DNA of 64,000 bases. Source: UBA5078 sp964538025 (GTDB lineage Bacteria; Pseudomonadota; Gammaproteobacteria; Pseudomonadales; Pseudohongiellaceae). Both the position numbers and the translations under genes were made by a program. The notes beneath the pieces were generated by a model. That model was not told the DNA's origin. It worked only from the letters and a program-made list of their open reading frames with translations, and searched no databases. Below are positions 35,230-43,597 of the stretch, in pieces; position 1 is the first letter of the stretch, and the number at the start of each line of letters is the position of its first letter. The stretch covers positions 198,616 through 262,615 of the forward strand of contig CAZICZ010000005.1 in the NCBI GenBank assembly GCA_964538025.1. The letters run 5' to 3'.

Positions 35230-36426
35230 TCAGCGTGGCGCACGGCGCTGCTCGCGCAGCCGGGCCATGGCTTCGGCAACTCCGACCTCATGGCAACTCG
35301 TCGCCACGGCAGCAGTGCAGGCTGCTAGATGATTGGCAGCGAGACGAAAGGCTTCATCCCGGGGCAATGCTGAAGCGCTTATGGGCATGGCTGCCGACAG
35401 ACCACTGCGGAACAGTGACTCGATACCCTCCATCACCTGCCCCGCCAGTGCCAGGACCGGCACCTGGTAACGATGCGCAAGGTGGCACACGCCCGCCGGT
35501 ACCTTTCCCGCGGCGCTCTGCGCATCCAGTCGCCCCTCGCCGGTGATGACGAGATCCGCATGACGGACAGCCTCCTCCAGATGAACGGCGGCGATGACGG
35601 TCTCGACCCCTGACACCATTTCTGCGCCCAGAAGTCCTCCCAGTGCGGCCCCTATCCCTCCTGCGGCGCCGGCGCCAGCAAACGTGTCGATCTGCCGTCC
35701 TTGTTCCGAGGCGATCTTCGCCACCTGCCGCAGGCCCGCCTCGAGGAGGTGTACCTCTTTCTCAGAGGCTCCCTTCTGGGGGGCAAAGACCGCCGCCGCC
35801 CCCTGCGATCCGAGCAACGGTTTGCTGACATCCGTGGCAGCACGCAGCCGGACGTGTTGCAGCAACGCGAGGGCGGGCGCGAGATCGAGGGTGGCAAGGC
35901 GCGTCAGCTGGCCACCGCCCGGCGGCAGAGGAGCGCCCTGTGCATCAAGACAGCGGGCACCAAGGGCTTGCAACAGTCCCACGCCGGCATCGGTGGTGGC
36001 GCTCCCACCAAGCCCGATAAGCAGCGTGTCGGCCCCGCTGGCCAGCGCCGCCCGCATCAGCTCACCGGTCCCCCGGCTGCTCGCACGCAGCGCATCGCGT
36101 TCGGCAGGCAGGACGAGATGCAGGCCGCTGGCTTGCGCCACCTCCAGCACCGCGGTACGCCCCTGGTCAATCAGGCCGAAGTGTGCGGTGACAGGCCGCC
36201 CCAAGGGATCGCTGACGGTGCACGGAAACAGGTGTCCCCCCTGCGAAAGAACCAAGGCGGAGGTCGTCCCCTCGCCCCCGTCGGCGAGCGGCTTGAGGAG
36301 CAGTGTGTCCTCCGGGGCGGCCTGGCGCCATCCCGCGGCCATCGCCGCAGCGACTGCAGGTGCATCGAGACATTCCTTGAAGGAATCGGGGGCAAAGACA
36401 ATCTGCAAGGGACGAGGACGGGTCAC
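35230..36426 (-). CDS. Glycerate kinase (GarK/GlxK family)
   Basis: 398 residues with all hallmarks of the family: FAPDSFKECLDA at the start, LADGGEGT, and GLGGSATTDAGVGLLQALGA. It phosphorylates D-glycerate with ATP in the cytoplasm; members of this family produce 2-phosphoglycerate. A permease gene ends 9 bp before its start on the same strand, so uptake and phosphorylation of glycerate form one operon. Confidence 0.94.
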   Translation of the reverse strand: MTRPRPLQIVFAPDSFKECLDAPAVAAAMAAGWRQAAPEDTLLLKPLADGGEGTTSALVLSQGGHLFPCTVSDPLGRPVTAHFGLIDQGRTAVLEVAQASGLHLVLPAERDALRASSRGTGELMRAALASGADTLLIGLGGSATTDAGVGLLQALGARCLDAQGAPLPPGGGQLTRLATLDLAPALALLQHVRLRAATDVSKPLLGSQGAAAVFAPQKGASEKEVHLLEAGLRQVAKIASEQGRQIDTFAGAGAAGGIGAALGGLLGAEMVSGVETVIAAVHLEEAVRHADLVITGEGRLDAQSAAGKVPAGVCHLAHRYQVPVLALAGQVMEGIESLFRSGLSAAMPISASALPRDEAFRLAANHLAACTAAVATSCHEVGVAEAMARLREQRRAPR

Positions 36427-36435
36427 AAACGCTCC

Positions 36436-37770
36436 TCAGAGGGCCAGCAGCGAGACTAGCCAGACCGCGACCAGCGTCACCAGCCCCATGGCGAGCGTGG
36501 CCCCGGTATGCGCCCGATACGCCGTGGCGACATCCAGCCGGCTGAACTGGGCCACGACCCAGAAATAACTGTCATTGGCGTGGGACACCGTCATGGCACC
36601 GGCACCGATGGCCATGACGGTGAGTATCCGGCCAAGCTCGGAATCCAGCCCGATCTGCGGCAACAGGGGGGCGACCAGCGCGGAGCCCGCTACCATGGCG
36701 ACGGTGGAGGACCCCTGCGCGCTCTTGAGCGCTGCGGCCACCAGAAAGGGCATGGCGACGCCAATCCCCAGCCCGGAGAGCGCATTGCCCAGGGTCGCGC
36801 CCAGCGGCGTGGCGGCCAGCACCGCACCAAACGCGCCACCCGCACCGGTGACCAGCAGAATCGGCGCGGCTATTTCCAACGACTGCTGCGTCAGTGCCGC
36901 AAACGTTTTACGCCGGGACTGCGGCGCCAACAGGGGCACGGCGCACAGCAGCCCAATGCTCAGGGCCATCAGGGGCTTGCCGAGAAACAGCGCACCGGCG
37001 GCCACGGCACCCGCCCCTAGCGGGGCTGACGGGAAGGCAGCAAGCGAACCGAGGCAGATCAACAAAAGGGGAGCCAAGAGCGGGGCGAAGGACGCGACGC
37101 TGCCCGGCAATTGCCGGTCGTCGCGTTCGGGTTCTGTCACCGCCTCCTCCAGCTCGGTGCTGGGCAATGCGGCACAGCGCCGGGCCCAGACAAGCCCGGT
37201 GGCCGCCGCGAGCAGAGCAAAGCACAGGCCAGCCACCATGACGCCCCCCAGGTTATCGCCAAGCCCAAGGGACCCGGCCGCCGCAATCGGCCCCGGCGTT
37301 GGCGGTACCAGGGTGTGCGTGGCAAACAGCCCCGTGGACAGTGCCACGGTCATCATCACCGGCGAGGCCTGCAGGCGCTTCGCAAGTGAGCGTTTCAGGC
37401 TGTTCAGAATGACGAATCCGGAGTCGCAGAACACGGGAATGGCCACCATGAAACCGATCAGTGACATCGTCAGGCCCGGCGCACGATGTCCCAGAAGCCG
37501 GATCACGGTGTGTGCCATCACAATGGCCGCACCGGAGCGTTCGAGGATGACCCCCATCAGCGTGCCCAGCACAATCACCAACCCGATATTCCCCAGGATG
37601 CCACCAAACCCGTTGCGCAGGGTCGTGTCGATTTCCGCCAGCGGCATGCCATAGGCAAACGCCGCAATCAGTGCCGCGGACAGCAGGGCAAGAAACGGAT
37701 GCAGCGAAAACCGGGTCGTCGCCACCACGATAAACGCGATGAGTGATACGAGAATGAGCACTAAGGACAT
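36436..37770 (-). CDS. GntP family permease (probable glycerate/gluconate transporter)
   Basis: 444 residues, about 12-14 hydrophobic helices. Family segments include GFGGILGNIGLVIVLGTLMG, PVFCDSGFVILN, LVPPTPGPIAAA and SHANDSYFWVV. GntP members carry sugar acids; given the glycerate kinase directly downstream, glycerate is the likely cargo. The ATG at 37770 is used because GGAGAG precedes it; the frame is open further upstream but reads as non-coding. Confidence 0.9.
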   Translation of the reverse strand: MSLVLILVSLIAFIVVATTRFSLHPFLALLSAALIAAFAYGMPLAEIDTTLRNGFGGILGNIGLVIVLGTLMGVILERSGAAIVMAHTVIRLLGHRAPGLTMSLIGFMVAIPVFCDSGFVILNSLKRSLAKRLQASPVMMTVALSTGLFATHTLVPPTPGPIAAAGSLGLGDNLGGVMVAGLCFALLAAATGLVWARRCAALPSTELEEAVTEPERDDRQLPGSVASFAPLLAPLLLICLGSLAAFPSAPLGAGAVAAGALFLGKPLMALSIGLLCAVPLLAPQSRRKTFAALTQQSLEIAAPILLVTGAGGAFGAVLAATPLGATLGNALSGLGIGVAMPFLVAAALKSAQGSSTVAMVAGSALVAPLLPQIGLDSELGRILTVMAIGAGAMTVSHANDSYFWVVAQFSRLDVATAYRAHTGATLAMGLVTLVAVWLVSLLAL

Positions 37771-37976
37771 GGCATCTCTCCATCCGCGCCTCCGGCATAG
37801 TGACGCGGGGAGCTCCGAGGTGATGGGGGCAAATGTGGGTGGTCGAACTGCGGGCAAGTATAGGCGGGGGAAGGCGTGCAGTGCTACCGGCGGCGAGACG
37901 GGATTTCGGGTGGCATCCCGGGGTAAACTGCAGGACACAGAGGGGCCCTTCCGGGCGCCCATTGAGGAGTTTATCG

Positions 37977-38273
37977 ATGTCCTACACGCGTGAAATCTCG
38001 GCCAGCGTTGCGTTGCTGGCGTCCATTTTCGGTGACCCGGCAGAGGCGGATGCACAGGCCAACCGGTATGTCTGGCACCTCCGGTTCGACGGCGGACACG
38101 AGCTCACGCTGCGCAATCTGGGCACGCCCTCCAGCGCCGGACGTCTGCAAACCTGGCAGGCGAGCAGCGCCACCGAAGACGCTTTTGCGCTGCTTGAGGC
38201 CCGCCTCGAAGAGGCCGATCAGTATTACGAAGGCCCCCTGCACCCCGAGCTGTTTCTCTCCCGAAGCCCGTAA
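37977..38273 (+). CDS. Small protein of unknown function
   Basis: 98 residues, no signal peptide, no membrane helix. It has a LTLRNLGTPSSAGRLQTWQ segment and a helical, acidic C-terminal part (LEARLEEADQYYEG). GAGGAG seven bases before the ATG makes translation credible. No family is recognised. It lies between the glycerate operon and the oxidase operon; a palindrome at 38297 separates it from the latter. Confidence 0.62.
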   Translation: MSYTREISASVALLASIFGDPAEADAQANRYVWHLRFDGGHELTLRNLGTPSSAGRLQTWQASSATEDAFALLEARLEEADQYYEGPLHPELFLSRSP

Positions 38274-38296
38274 ATCCCTGCGAAAATCGGTGATGC

Positions 38297-38343
38297 GCAT
38301 GCCGCCCGGCATGCTAGGTATTCTGCCCTCGACTGGCTATAAT
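38297..38343 (+). promoter_or_regulatory. Palindrome and -10 element before the oxidase operon
   Basis: GCATGCCG-CC-CGGCATGC is a perfect inverted repeat at 38297-38314. A consensus -10 TATAAT follows at 38338-38343, so the palindrome sits just upstream of where the -35 would be (about 38315-38320, poor match). It may be an activator or repressor site or the terminator of the preceding gene. No FNR-like TTGAT-N4-ATCAA box is visible. Confidence 0.5.
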
Positions 38344-38372
38344 CCCCGCACTAAAAATAAGGGGATCCCGCT

Positions 38373-41009
38373 GTGAATCATGCTTCTGCCCAGCCGTTGC
38401 AGGCGAATGTCGACTCTCTTCTGGTGCGCGCTCATGCCTTTGCTGCGTTTGTTGCGCTTCTGATCGCCGTTACCTTCGGCATTATCATTTCCCTCCAGTT
38501 CATCTTTCCGGACTTCACTGCCTCCTGGCTGCCGGGCTGGGGACGCATGCGCTATGCCCACACCCAGGGCATCATGTTGGGCTGGCTCGGCAATGCGTTT
38601 TTGGCCTTCATGTACCACGCGGTACCCGTGCTGAGCGGACGCCCTGTCACCAGCCGCACGCTGGGTCTGTGGCTGTTCGGGGTGTGGAACTTTGCCGTCA
38701 TGATCCCCGGCTGGATTCTCGTTCTTTCCGGCGTTAGCCAGCCTCTGGAGTGGGCCGAGTTTCCTCTCGTTGTCGACGCCTTCGTGATTCTGGCGCTGCT
38801 GCTCGCCGCCCTGCAATTCCTGCCGCCGTTTGTGCGTCGGGGCATCACCGACCTCTATGTCTCGAGCTGGTACCTCATCGGAGGATTGGTGTTCACCCTG
38901 CTTTCCTATCCGATGGGCAATATCGCACCGGAATTTGTGCCCGGCGCGGCCGGTGCTGCGTTCAGCGGCCTGTGGATTCATGACGCCGTGGGCCTGTTCG
39001 TCACCCCGATGGCGCTGGCCATCCTGTACTACGTGATCCCGGCCTCCACCGGCAAACCGATCTTCAGCCACTTTCTGTCCATGCTTGGTTTCTGGGGCCT
39101 GTTTTTCCTGTATCCGCTCAACGGCACCCATCACTATATTTTCTCCGTGATTCCCATGGAGGCGCAGATGACGGCCATTCTGGCGTCCTTCCTCCTGGGG
39201 GTGGTGGTCATTATCGTGGTGACCAACCTCATGCTTTCCCAGCGCGGCGCCGGACTGATTCCCCGCGATATCAGCCTGCGCTTTGCCTCCATGGCCGTCG
39301 TGTTCTATGTGATTGTCAGCGTGCAGGGGTCTTTGCAGGCCAACATGGCCTTGAATCAGACTGTGCACTTTACTGACTGGGTGATCGGCCACTCTCACCT
39401 CGCGATGCTCGGCTTTGCCACGTTTGCCGGGATTGGCGGCATCCTCCACGCCTGGCAACGCATGCCGCAGGTGCGCTACAACGCACAGGCGTTTGAATGG
39501 GCCTATTGGCTGCTGGTGGTGGGTATTGGGGTGATGGTGATCGACCTGACGCTGGCCGGCATTGTGCAGGGCCAGCTGTGGCAAGACGGAGCCCCCTGGA
39601 TCAGTTCCCTGCAGGCCTCGCGCCCGTACTGGATCGTCCGCTCCCTCTCCGCAATTCCCGTCGCCGCGGGGTTCATCGCCCTGTTCTACGGGATGTGTTC
39701 GGGCGAGCTCGGTGCCGGCACTGCGGCTATTGAGGGACATCCCTCTGCGCAGGGCGATAGCCAGTTGTTGCCCGATGCCCAGTCCCATGGCAGCCGCGGT
39801 CTGACCATGTCTTACGCGGTGGCCTGCGCCGCCGGCCTGCTCTTTTTTGTGTTTTCCGTGTCCCTGCTGGGGCTCCTGCCGCGTCAGATGCTCGACGCCC
39901 AGACGGTGGCGATGGCGCCCAGCGCGCCCCTGCCCTATACCCCTGCGGAAGCGCGCGGCCGAGACATCTACGCCCGCGAGGGCTGTTCGTATTGCCACAG
40001 CCAACAGGTCCGCTATACAGAAGCCGACATTGCGCGTTTTGGAGCCCCCACCGTGGCCTGGGAAGGCCGCATGGAGTTTCCCCACATGCTGGGCACGCGG
40101 CGCATCGGTCCCGACCTGAGCCGGGCCGGGGGGACACGAACGGCAGATTGGCATCTCGCCCATTTGTTCGACCCGCGCACGGTCGTGCCGGCATCGATCA
40201 TGCCCGCCTATCCGCAACTGTTTGACGGCGATGCCACTCGTCCCACCCGGGATGCACAGGATCTGGTGGCCTACCTCGACTCTCTGGGCCGTGCGCGTGA
40301 ACTCGCCTACCCGGAGGGCGACGCTGCCGCCCGTGCCGCCGCCGATCCCGACGATCACTGGGCGCAGATGGCATTCGAGGCCCCTGTTCTGAACGCCCAT
40401 CCCGCCCGCGCTCAGACGCGCGGAAATGCGCCTCGGCTTGCTGTCAGCGAGGACCGCAGTCAAGGTACGGCCCTGTGGCAGGGCAATTGCGCCGGATGTC
40501 ATGGCGACGCGGCGGATGGCAATGGACCCGCAGCCGACTGGCTGGAGCCGCGCCCCAAAAATCTGGCGGTACGGGAGTACTCCCTGACGATGCTGTCCGA
40601 TCTGTTGTGGAATGGCGTCAAAGGCTCTGCCATGCCGGCATGGCGCGACTTTTCTGACGCGCAACGCAGCGCGCTGGCGGGCGTCGTGCAGGACGTTGCC
40701 CAGGCAGACCCGGAGGCCTTCAATCCGGCGCTGAGCGCGGCGGGAGCGCAGATTTACGCCCGGCATTGCAGCGAATGCCACGGTGATCAGGGGGCGGGCG
40801 ACGGCTTTGCTGCGTCACAGCTCCCCATTGCGCCCACGGATTTCCGCGGCGTACGCGCGCACTTCGCGGAGCGGGTCCGCATCCTGCGCAGCGGGGTGCC
40901 CGGCACGTCGATGGCGCCGTGGACGGATCGCCTGAGTGACAGCGAAATCGCGGCCGTGGCACACTACGTTGGCAGCTTTTTCAGCGCAAATTCAGGAGTC
41001 TCACCATGA
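38373..41009 (+). CDS. Fused cbb3-type cytochrome c oxidase: CcoN-CcoO-CcoP-like single polypeptide
   Basis: 878 residues; reduces O2 at the inner membrane. Residues 1-445 are a CcoN-like subunit with about 12 helices: His63 (RYAHT) for low-spin heme b, His203 and His253-His254 for CuB, Tyr247 six residues before His253 (the position of the cross-linked Tyr of cbb3 oxidases), and His340/His342 (IGHSH) for the hemes. One helix (about 470-495) leads to a CcoO-like domain with heme site Cys538-Ser-Tyr-Cys541-His542, FPHMLGTRRIGPDL and MPAYPQL. Two further heme c domains follow (Cys706-x-x-Cys709-His710; Cys799-x-x-Cys802-His803) like CcoP. Normally these are three proteins. GTG start with AAGGGG upstream. 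No ccoGHIS assembly genes are in the window. Confidence 0.9.
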   Translation: MNHASAQPLQANVDSLLVRAHAFAAFVALLIAVTFGIIISLQFIFPDFTASWLPGWGRMRYAHTQGIMLGWLGNAFLAFMYHAVPVLSGRPVTSRTLGLWLFGVWNFAVMIPGWILVLSGVSQPLEWAEFPLVVDAFVILALLLAALQFLPPFVRRGITDLYVSSWYLIGGLVFTLLSYPMGNIAPEFVPGAAGAAFSGLWIHDAVGLFVTPMALAILYYVIPASTGKPIFSHFLSMLGFWGLFFLYPLNGTHHYIFSVIPMEAQMTAILASFLLGVVVIIVVTNLMLSQRGAGLIPRDISLRFASMAVVFYVIVSVQGSLQANMALNQTVHFTDWVIGHSHLAMLGFATFAGIGGILHAWQRMPQVRYNAQAFEWAYWLLVVGIGVMVIDLTLAGIVQGQLWQDGAPWISSLQASRPYWIVRSLSAIPVAAGFIALFYGMCSGELGAGTAAIEGHPSAQGDSQLLPDAQSHGSRGLTMSYAVACAAGLLFFVFSVSLLGLLPRQMLDAQTVAMAPSAPLPYTPAEARGRDIYAREGCSYCHSQQVRYTEADIARFGAPTVAWEGRMEFPHMLGTRRIGPDLSRAGGTRTADWHLAHLFDPRTVVPASIMPAYPQLFDGDATRPTRDAQDLVAYLDSLGRARELAYPEGDAAARAAADPDDHWAQMAFEAPVLNAHPARAQTRGNAPRLAVSEDRSQGTALWQGNCAGCHGDAADGNGPAADWLEPRPKNLAVREYSLTMLSDLLWNGVKGSAMPAWRDFSDAQRSALAGVVQDVAQADPEAFNPALSAAGAQIYARHCSECHGDQGAGDGFAASQLPIAPTDFRGVRAHFAERVRILRSGVPGTSMAPWTDRLSDSEIAAVAHYVGSFFSANSGVSP

Positions 41010-41191
41010 TGAGTGCCGTGATTGTTTGGGGAACCCTCGGGGCCGCCGCCGCCTTCTGTCTTGCCTACGGCTTTAGTCCCCGTCTGCGGGCCGACATCGA
41101 GCAGCCAAAACATCGTTTCCTTGCGCAGGTGCAGGCGTTTGACAAGACCACTGTTAGCACAACCCAGTCCCAGGAGAGGGCAGAATCATGA
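41006..41191 (+). CDS. 61-residue single-helix membrane peptide (CcoQ-like position)
   Basis: One N-terminal hydrophobic helix (VIVWGTLGAAAAFCLAYGFS), then a charged cytosolic-type tail. The ATG overlaps the oxidase stop in ATGA and its own stop overlaps the next start in ATGA, so it is made in step with both. It occupies the place of CcoQ, the small cbb3 subunit, but the sequence is not clearly homologous. It may help assemble or link the oxidase and the cytochrome. Confidence 0.72.
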   Translation: MMSAVIVWGTLGAAAAFCLAYGFSPRLRADIEQPKHRFLAQVQAFDKTTVSTTQSQERAES

Positions 41192-42138
41192 GTCTGAACA
41201 ATCAACGTGGAAGTCTGCTCATGGCCGCCCTGGCCAGTGGCGTCGTCGGGTTGGGCATCGTGATCGGGTCCGTCTGGATGTTTCAGAGCCCGCCTGATAT
41301 GGACGACAAAGGCACCGAAGTCTCGGTGGAATACGGGCGTCGACTGATTCGCGAGACTTCGCTGATGATGGGGCCGAACCACGAGGATCCCGCCATGCGC
41401 CTGACCGGCAGCAATCTGGATTGTTCGTCCTGTCATCTGGACAGCGGGACCAAACCGGGCACCCTGTCTCTACTTCCTGCGGCGTCGCGCTATCCGCGTT
41501 TCTCGGGCCGCGATGGCATCGAGGGGGACTTGCGCGACAGGATCAATGGCTGCATGGAGCGCAGCATGAACGGCCGCAAGTTGTCACGGGAGAGCGCGGA
41601 AATGCGCTCTATGGAAGCTTATATCCTGAGTCTTGGAAATCAGTATGCCGCGATGGGGGAAACGCGCCGGCAGGCGGATGAGCCTCCCGTGTTCAAGGAG
41701 CCGGATCGCGCTGCGGACCCTCTGGCGGGCCAGCTCGTCTACGAACAGCGCTGTCAGGTGTGCCATGGCGACAACGGTCAAGGCCTGCAGGCAGCGCCAG
41801 ACATTCGTGAAGGCTATCTGTTTCCCCCCTTGTGGGGAGCCGACAGTTTCAATGACGGAGCGGGGATGAACCGGGTGCTGACAGCGGCAAACTTCATCAA
41901 GGCGCGCATGCCCCTGGGGAAACCGGATTTGACCGATGACGAGGCTTTCGATGTCTCTGCCTACATCAACTCCAAGGAACGGCCACACATGGCGAATCTG
42001 GAGGCTGATTATCCGAATCGGGCAGACAAGCCGGTGGATGGCCCCTACGGCCCCTACGCGGATCCGTTCCCGATTGAGCAACACCGGATAGGGCCTTTCG
42101 GCCCCATCCGCGAGTATTACCGCAACCTGCCGAAATGA
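41188..42138 (+). CDS. Diheme cytochrome c, thiosulfate dehydrogenase (TsdA)-like
   Basis: 316 residues. An N-terminal hydrophobic helix (about 10-32) exports and probably anchors it. Heme sites are Cys79-Ser-Ser-Cys82-His83 and Cys189-Gln-Val-Cys192-His193. The segments GSNLDCSSCHLDSGTKPGTL, RINGCMERSMNGRKL (Cys122) and MEAYILSLG are characteristic of TsdA relatives, in which a conserved Cys is an axial heme ligand. TsdA joins two thiosulfate molecules to tetrathionate and releases two electrons. Translationally coupled to the oxidase, it is likely to feed electrons to it, but some relatives run the reaction in reverse or use other substrates. Confidence 0.85.
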   Translation: MSLNNQRGSLLMAALASGVVGLGIVIGSVWMFQSPPDMDDKGTEVSVEYGRRLIRETSLMMGPNHEDPAMRLTGSNLDCSSCHLDSGTKPGTLSLLPAASRYPRFSGRDGIEGDLRDRINGCMERSMNGRKLSRESAEMRSMEAYILSLGNQYAAMGETRRQADEPPVFKEPDRAADPLAGQLVYEQRCQVCHGDNGQGLQAAPDIREGYLFPPLWGADSFNDGAGMNRVLTAANFIKARMPLGKPDLTDDEAFDVSAYINSKERPHMANLEADYPNRADKPVDGPYGPYADPFPIEQHRIGPFGPIREYYRNLPK

Positions 42139-42141
42139 GCC

Positions 42142-42840
42142 TCAGCCTGCGTACAGCAGGCTGTAGCCGTATTCCTGTGAGCGGGTCGCTGCCAGCACGC
42201 CCGCCGGGACCAACTGGCCGTCCGCAATGATGTTGGCGGCCAATTCGTTGTAGATCGCTCCTTCATCACCGCCTGTCGCACGGGCAATCACACCGGAAAT
42301 GGTGTGGGTTGCACGGTTGCACACCGCGTAACGGGCGCCCCGCCCTGCCATTTCCTTCAGGGTATGTCCCCGGCTGGCAAAGTCCGCGCGGCCCGGCAGA
42401 TCCAGCGGGTTCACGGAGAATGGCTTTTCAGTACGGCTGTCAGTGAAGCGCATGAAATTGCTCAAAATTTCACCATACTTGGTCCACATCGCGTCGTTGT
42501 ATCCCAGGGGTGTCGCTTGGTGACGGAAGCAGATAATCATGGCGTAGTCCGATTCCTTGCCACCGTAATCCTCGACATGGGCCAGCAGGATGTTGTGCGC
42601 ATAGTTCATCGCGGTCACACCACCGTTCGTGGTCGAGGTGTCGAGAAATGCACGGTGAACGCCGCTCAGCGCGTCCATCCAGGCGTCTTTGTCATGTTTC
42701 GCCGGCACAAAACCCGCGGCTGACTGCGCCTGTGCGGAGGGGCTGCTCGCCGTGGCTACAGCAGCACCTGCCGCCACCACGCCCAAACTGCCAAGAAACC
42801 AGCGTCGGCGCCCCGTCAGGGCATTGTCATTTTCTTTCAT
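42142..42840 (-). CDS. Tat-exported protein, tentatively DsrE-like
   Basis: 232 residues with a twin-arginine signal (GRRRWFLGSLGVVAAGA, cut near AQAQS). The core includes ILLAHVEDYGGKESDYAMII, a ICFRHQATPLGYND loop and GARYAVCNRATHTISG, a pattern reminiscent of DsrE/F-like folds (strand, then Cys in the second half), but this is weak. It is convergent with the TsdA-like gene, with three bases between the stops, and may be functionally linked to sulfur or electron transfer. GGAG lies before the ATG. Confidence 0.6.
   Translation of the reverse strand: MKENDNALTGRRRWFLGSLGVVAAGAAVATASSPSAQAQSAAGFVPAKHDKDAWMDALSGVHRAFLDTSTTNGGVTAMNYAHNILLAHVEDYGGKESDYAMIICFRHQATPLGYNDAMWTKYGEILSNFMRFTDSRTEKPFSVNPLDLPGRADFASRGHTLKEMAGRGARYAVCNRATHTISGVIARATGGDEGAIYNELAANIIADGQLVPAGVLAATRSQEYGYSLLYAG
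42143..42163. repeat. Inverted repeat at the convergent gene ends
   Basis: CAGCCTGC and GCAGGCTG are separated by five bases, inside the last codons of the minus-strand gene and just after the stop of the TsdA-like gene. It could act as a weak terminator for the oxidase operon; no T-run follows. Confidence 0.4.
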
Positions 42841-42959
42841 GGAACTCTCCTGAGTGATTGAACATGGCTTTCCGACGGATCATCGCCGCAGGGAAAGCGG
42901 GATTGCGGGTTGCCGGTGCTGCATGGGGATGTCGCGCCGGCAATGACCGCGCTAGTGTA

Positions 42960-43208
42960 CTACTGTGCGCTGTGCAGTACGAACTGCACGACGCCGATCA
43001 GGCTGAACAAAATAAGCAATGTCAGTGTGATTCCTGAAATGACGAATTTCCGGATATCCCCGTGTTCAAAATCCCGCACCCGATTCTTGTGGCTCTGAAC
43101 GCCGAAGGCTGCCGCGACGCTGCTGGCCATGCTGTCGAGCCACCCGACCTGGGTGGATTTCTGTGCGGATGGGGCGGGAGTACGGTCTTTCTGTCTGTGT
43201 GCGGTCAT
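42960..43208 (-). CDS. DUF2970 small membrane protein
   Basis: 82 residues from the ATG at 43208. The AFGVQSHKNRVRDFEHGD segment followed by one C-terminal transmembrane helix (ISGITLTLLILFSLIGVVQF) matches DUF2970, small inner-membrane proteins common in gammaproteobacteria. Function unknown. It is 118 bp downstream of the Tat protein's start region on the same strand. Confidence 0.82.
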   Translation of the reverse strand: MTAHRQKDRTPAPSAQKSTQVGWLDSMASSVAAAFGVQSHKNRVRDFEHGDIRKFVISGITLTLLILFSLIGVVQFVLHSAQ

Positions 43209-43597
43209 GATCGTTTGCCTTTCTAGGATTGTTGAGTCGTCACTCGGGTTGGAGCAAGAGTTGCGCCAACACGTCACAGCCAGAAATGACGCGCCAAGCA
43301 CTTGATATCACTAGAATAAAGAATAAAACCACTTTGTCTTGCACCTCCCTTTCCGTCAAAAACGACACCCCTTCTGCCAGTTTTGACAAACTGACACACC
43401 TTCGGCCTCCGCCAGCAGCTCTTGTGAACAGTGCCGATATCGCGACAGGCACCTCAAAACGCTCGGGTGATTTCGCGAAAAACGATACAACTGAATGAAA
43501 ATGCGCAAAAAATGACCTAATCAATCCCGGTAAACGGATGACACCGCAGGCAAATTCTATGTACTATTGCGCGCAACCAAGCAGTGGAGGTCCACGA
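43209..43597. other. Intergenic region, 389 bp
   Basis: Divergent spacer between the DUF2970 gene and the 41-residue peptide gene. It is poorer in GC than its surroundings. A TACTAT -10-like element (43562-43567) may serve the peptide gene. I see no credible larger gene and no stable RNA. Confidence 0.4.

Noticed and set aside
36436..38055. A longer N-terminus for the GntP-type permease
   Set aside because: The extra 95 residues are Pro/Arg-rich and lack a ribosome site, while GGAGAG marks the ATG at 37770.
38373..39700. Reading the N-terminal part as a nitric oxide reductase (NorB)
   Set aside because: Tyr247 six residues before the His-His pair and the CcoO-like fused domain fit cbb3 oxidases; NorB lacks this Tyr.
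38337..40781. A long open frame antisense to the fused oxidase
   Set aside because: Its translation is full of His, Gln, Gly and Arg, as expected for the complement of a membrane-protein gene, and it has no motif.
43209..43597. A hidden RNA gene in the spacer
   Set aside because: No cloverleaf, terminator or conserved hairpin could be found by eye.
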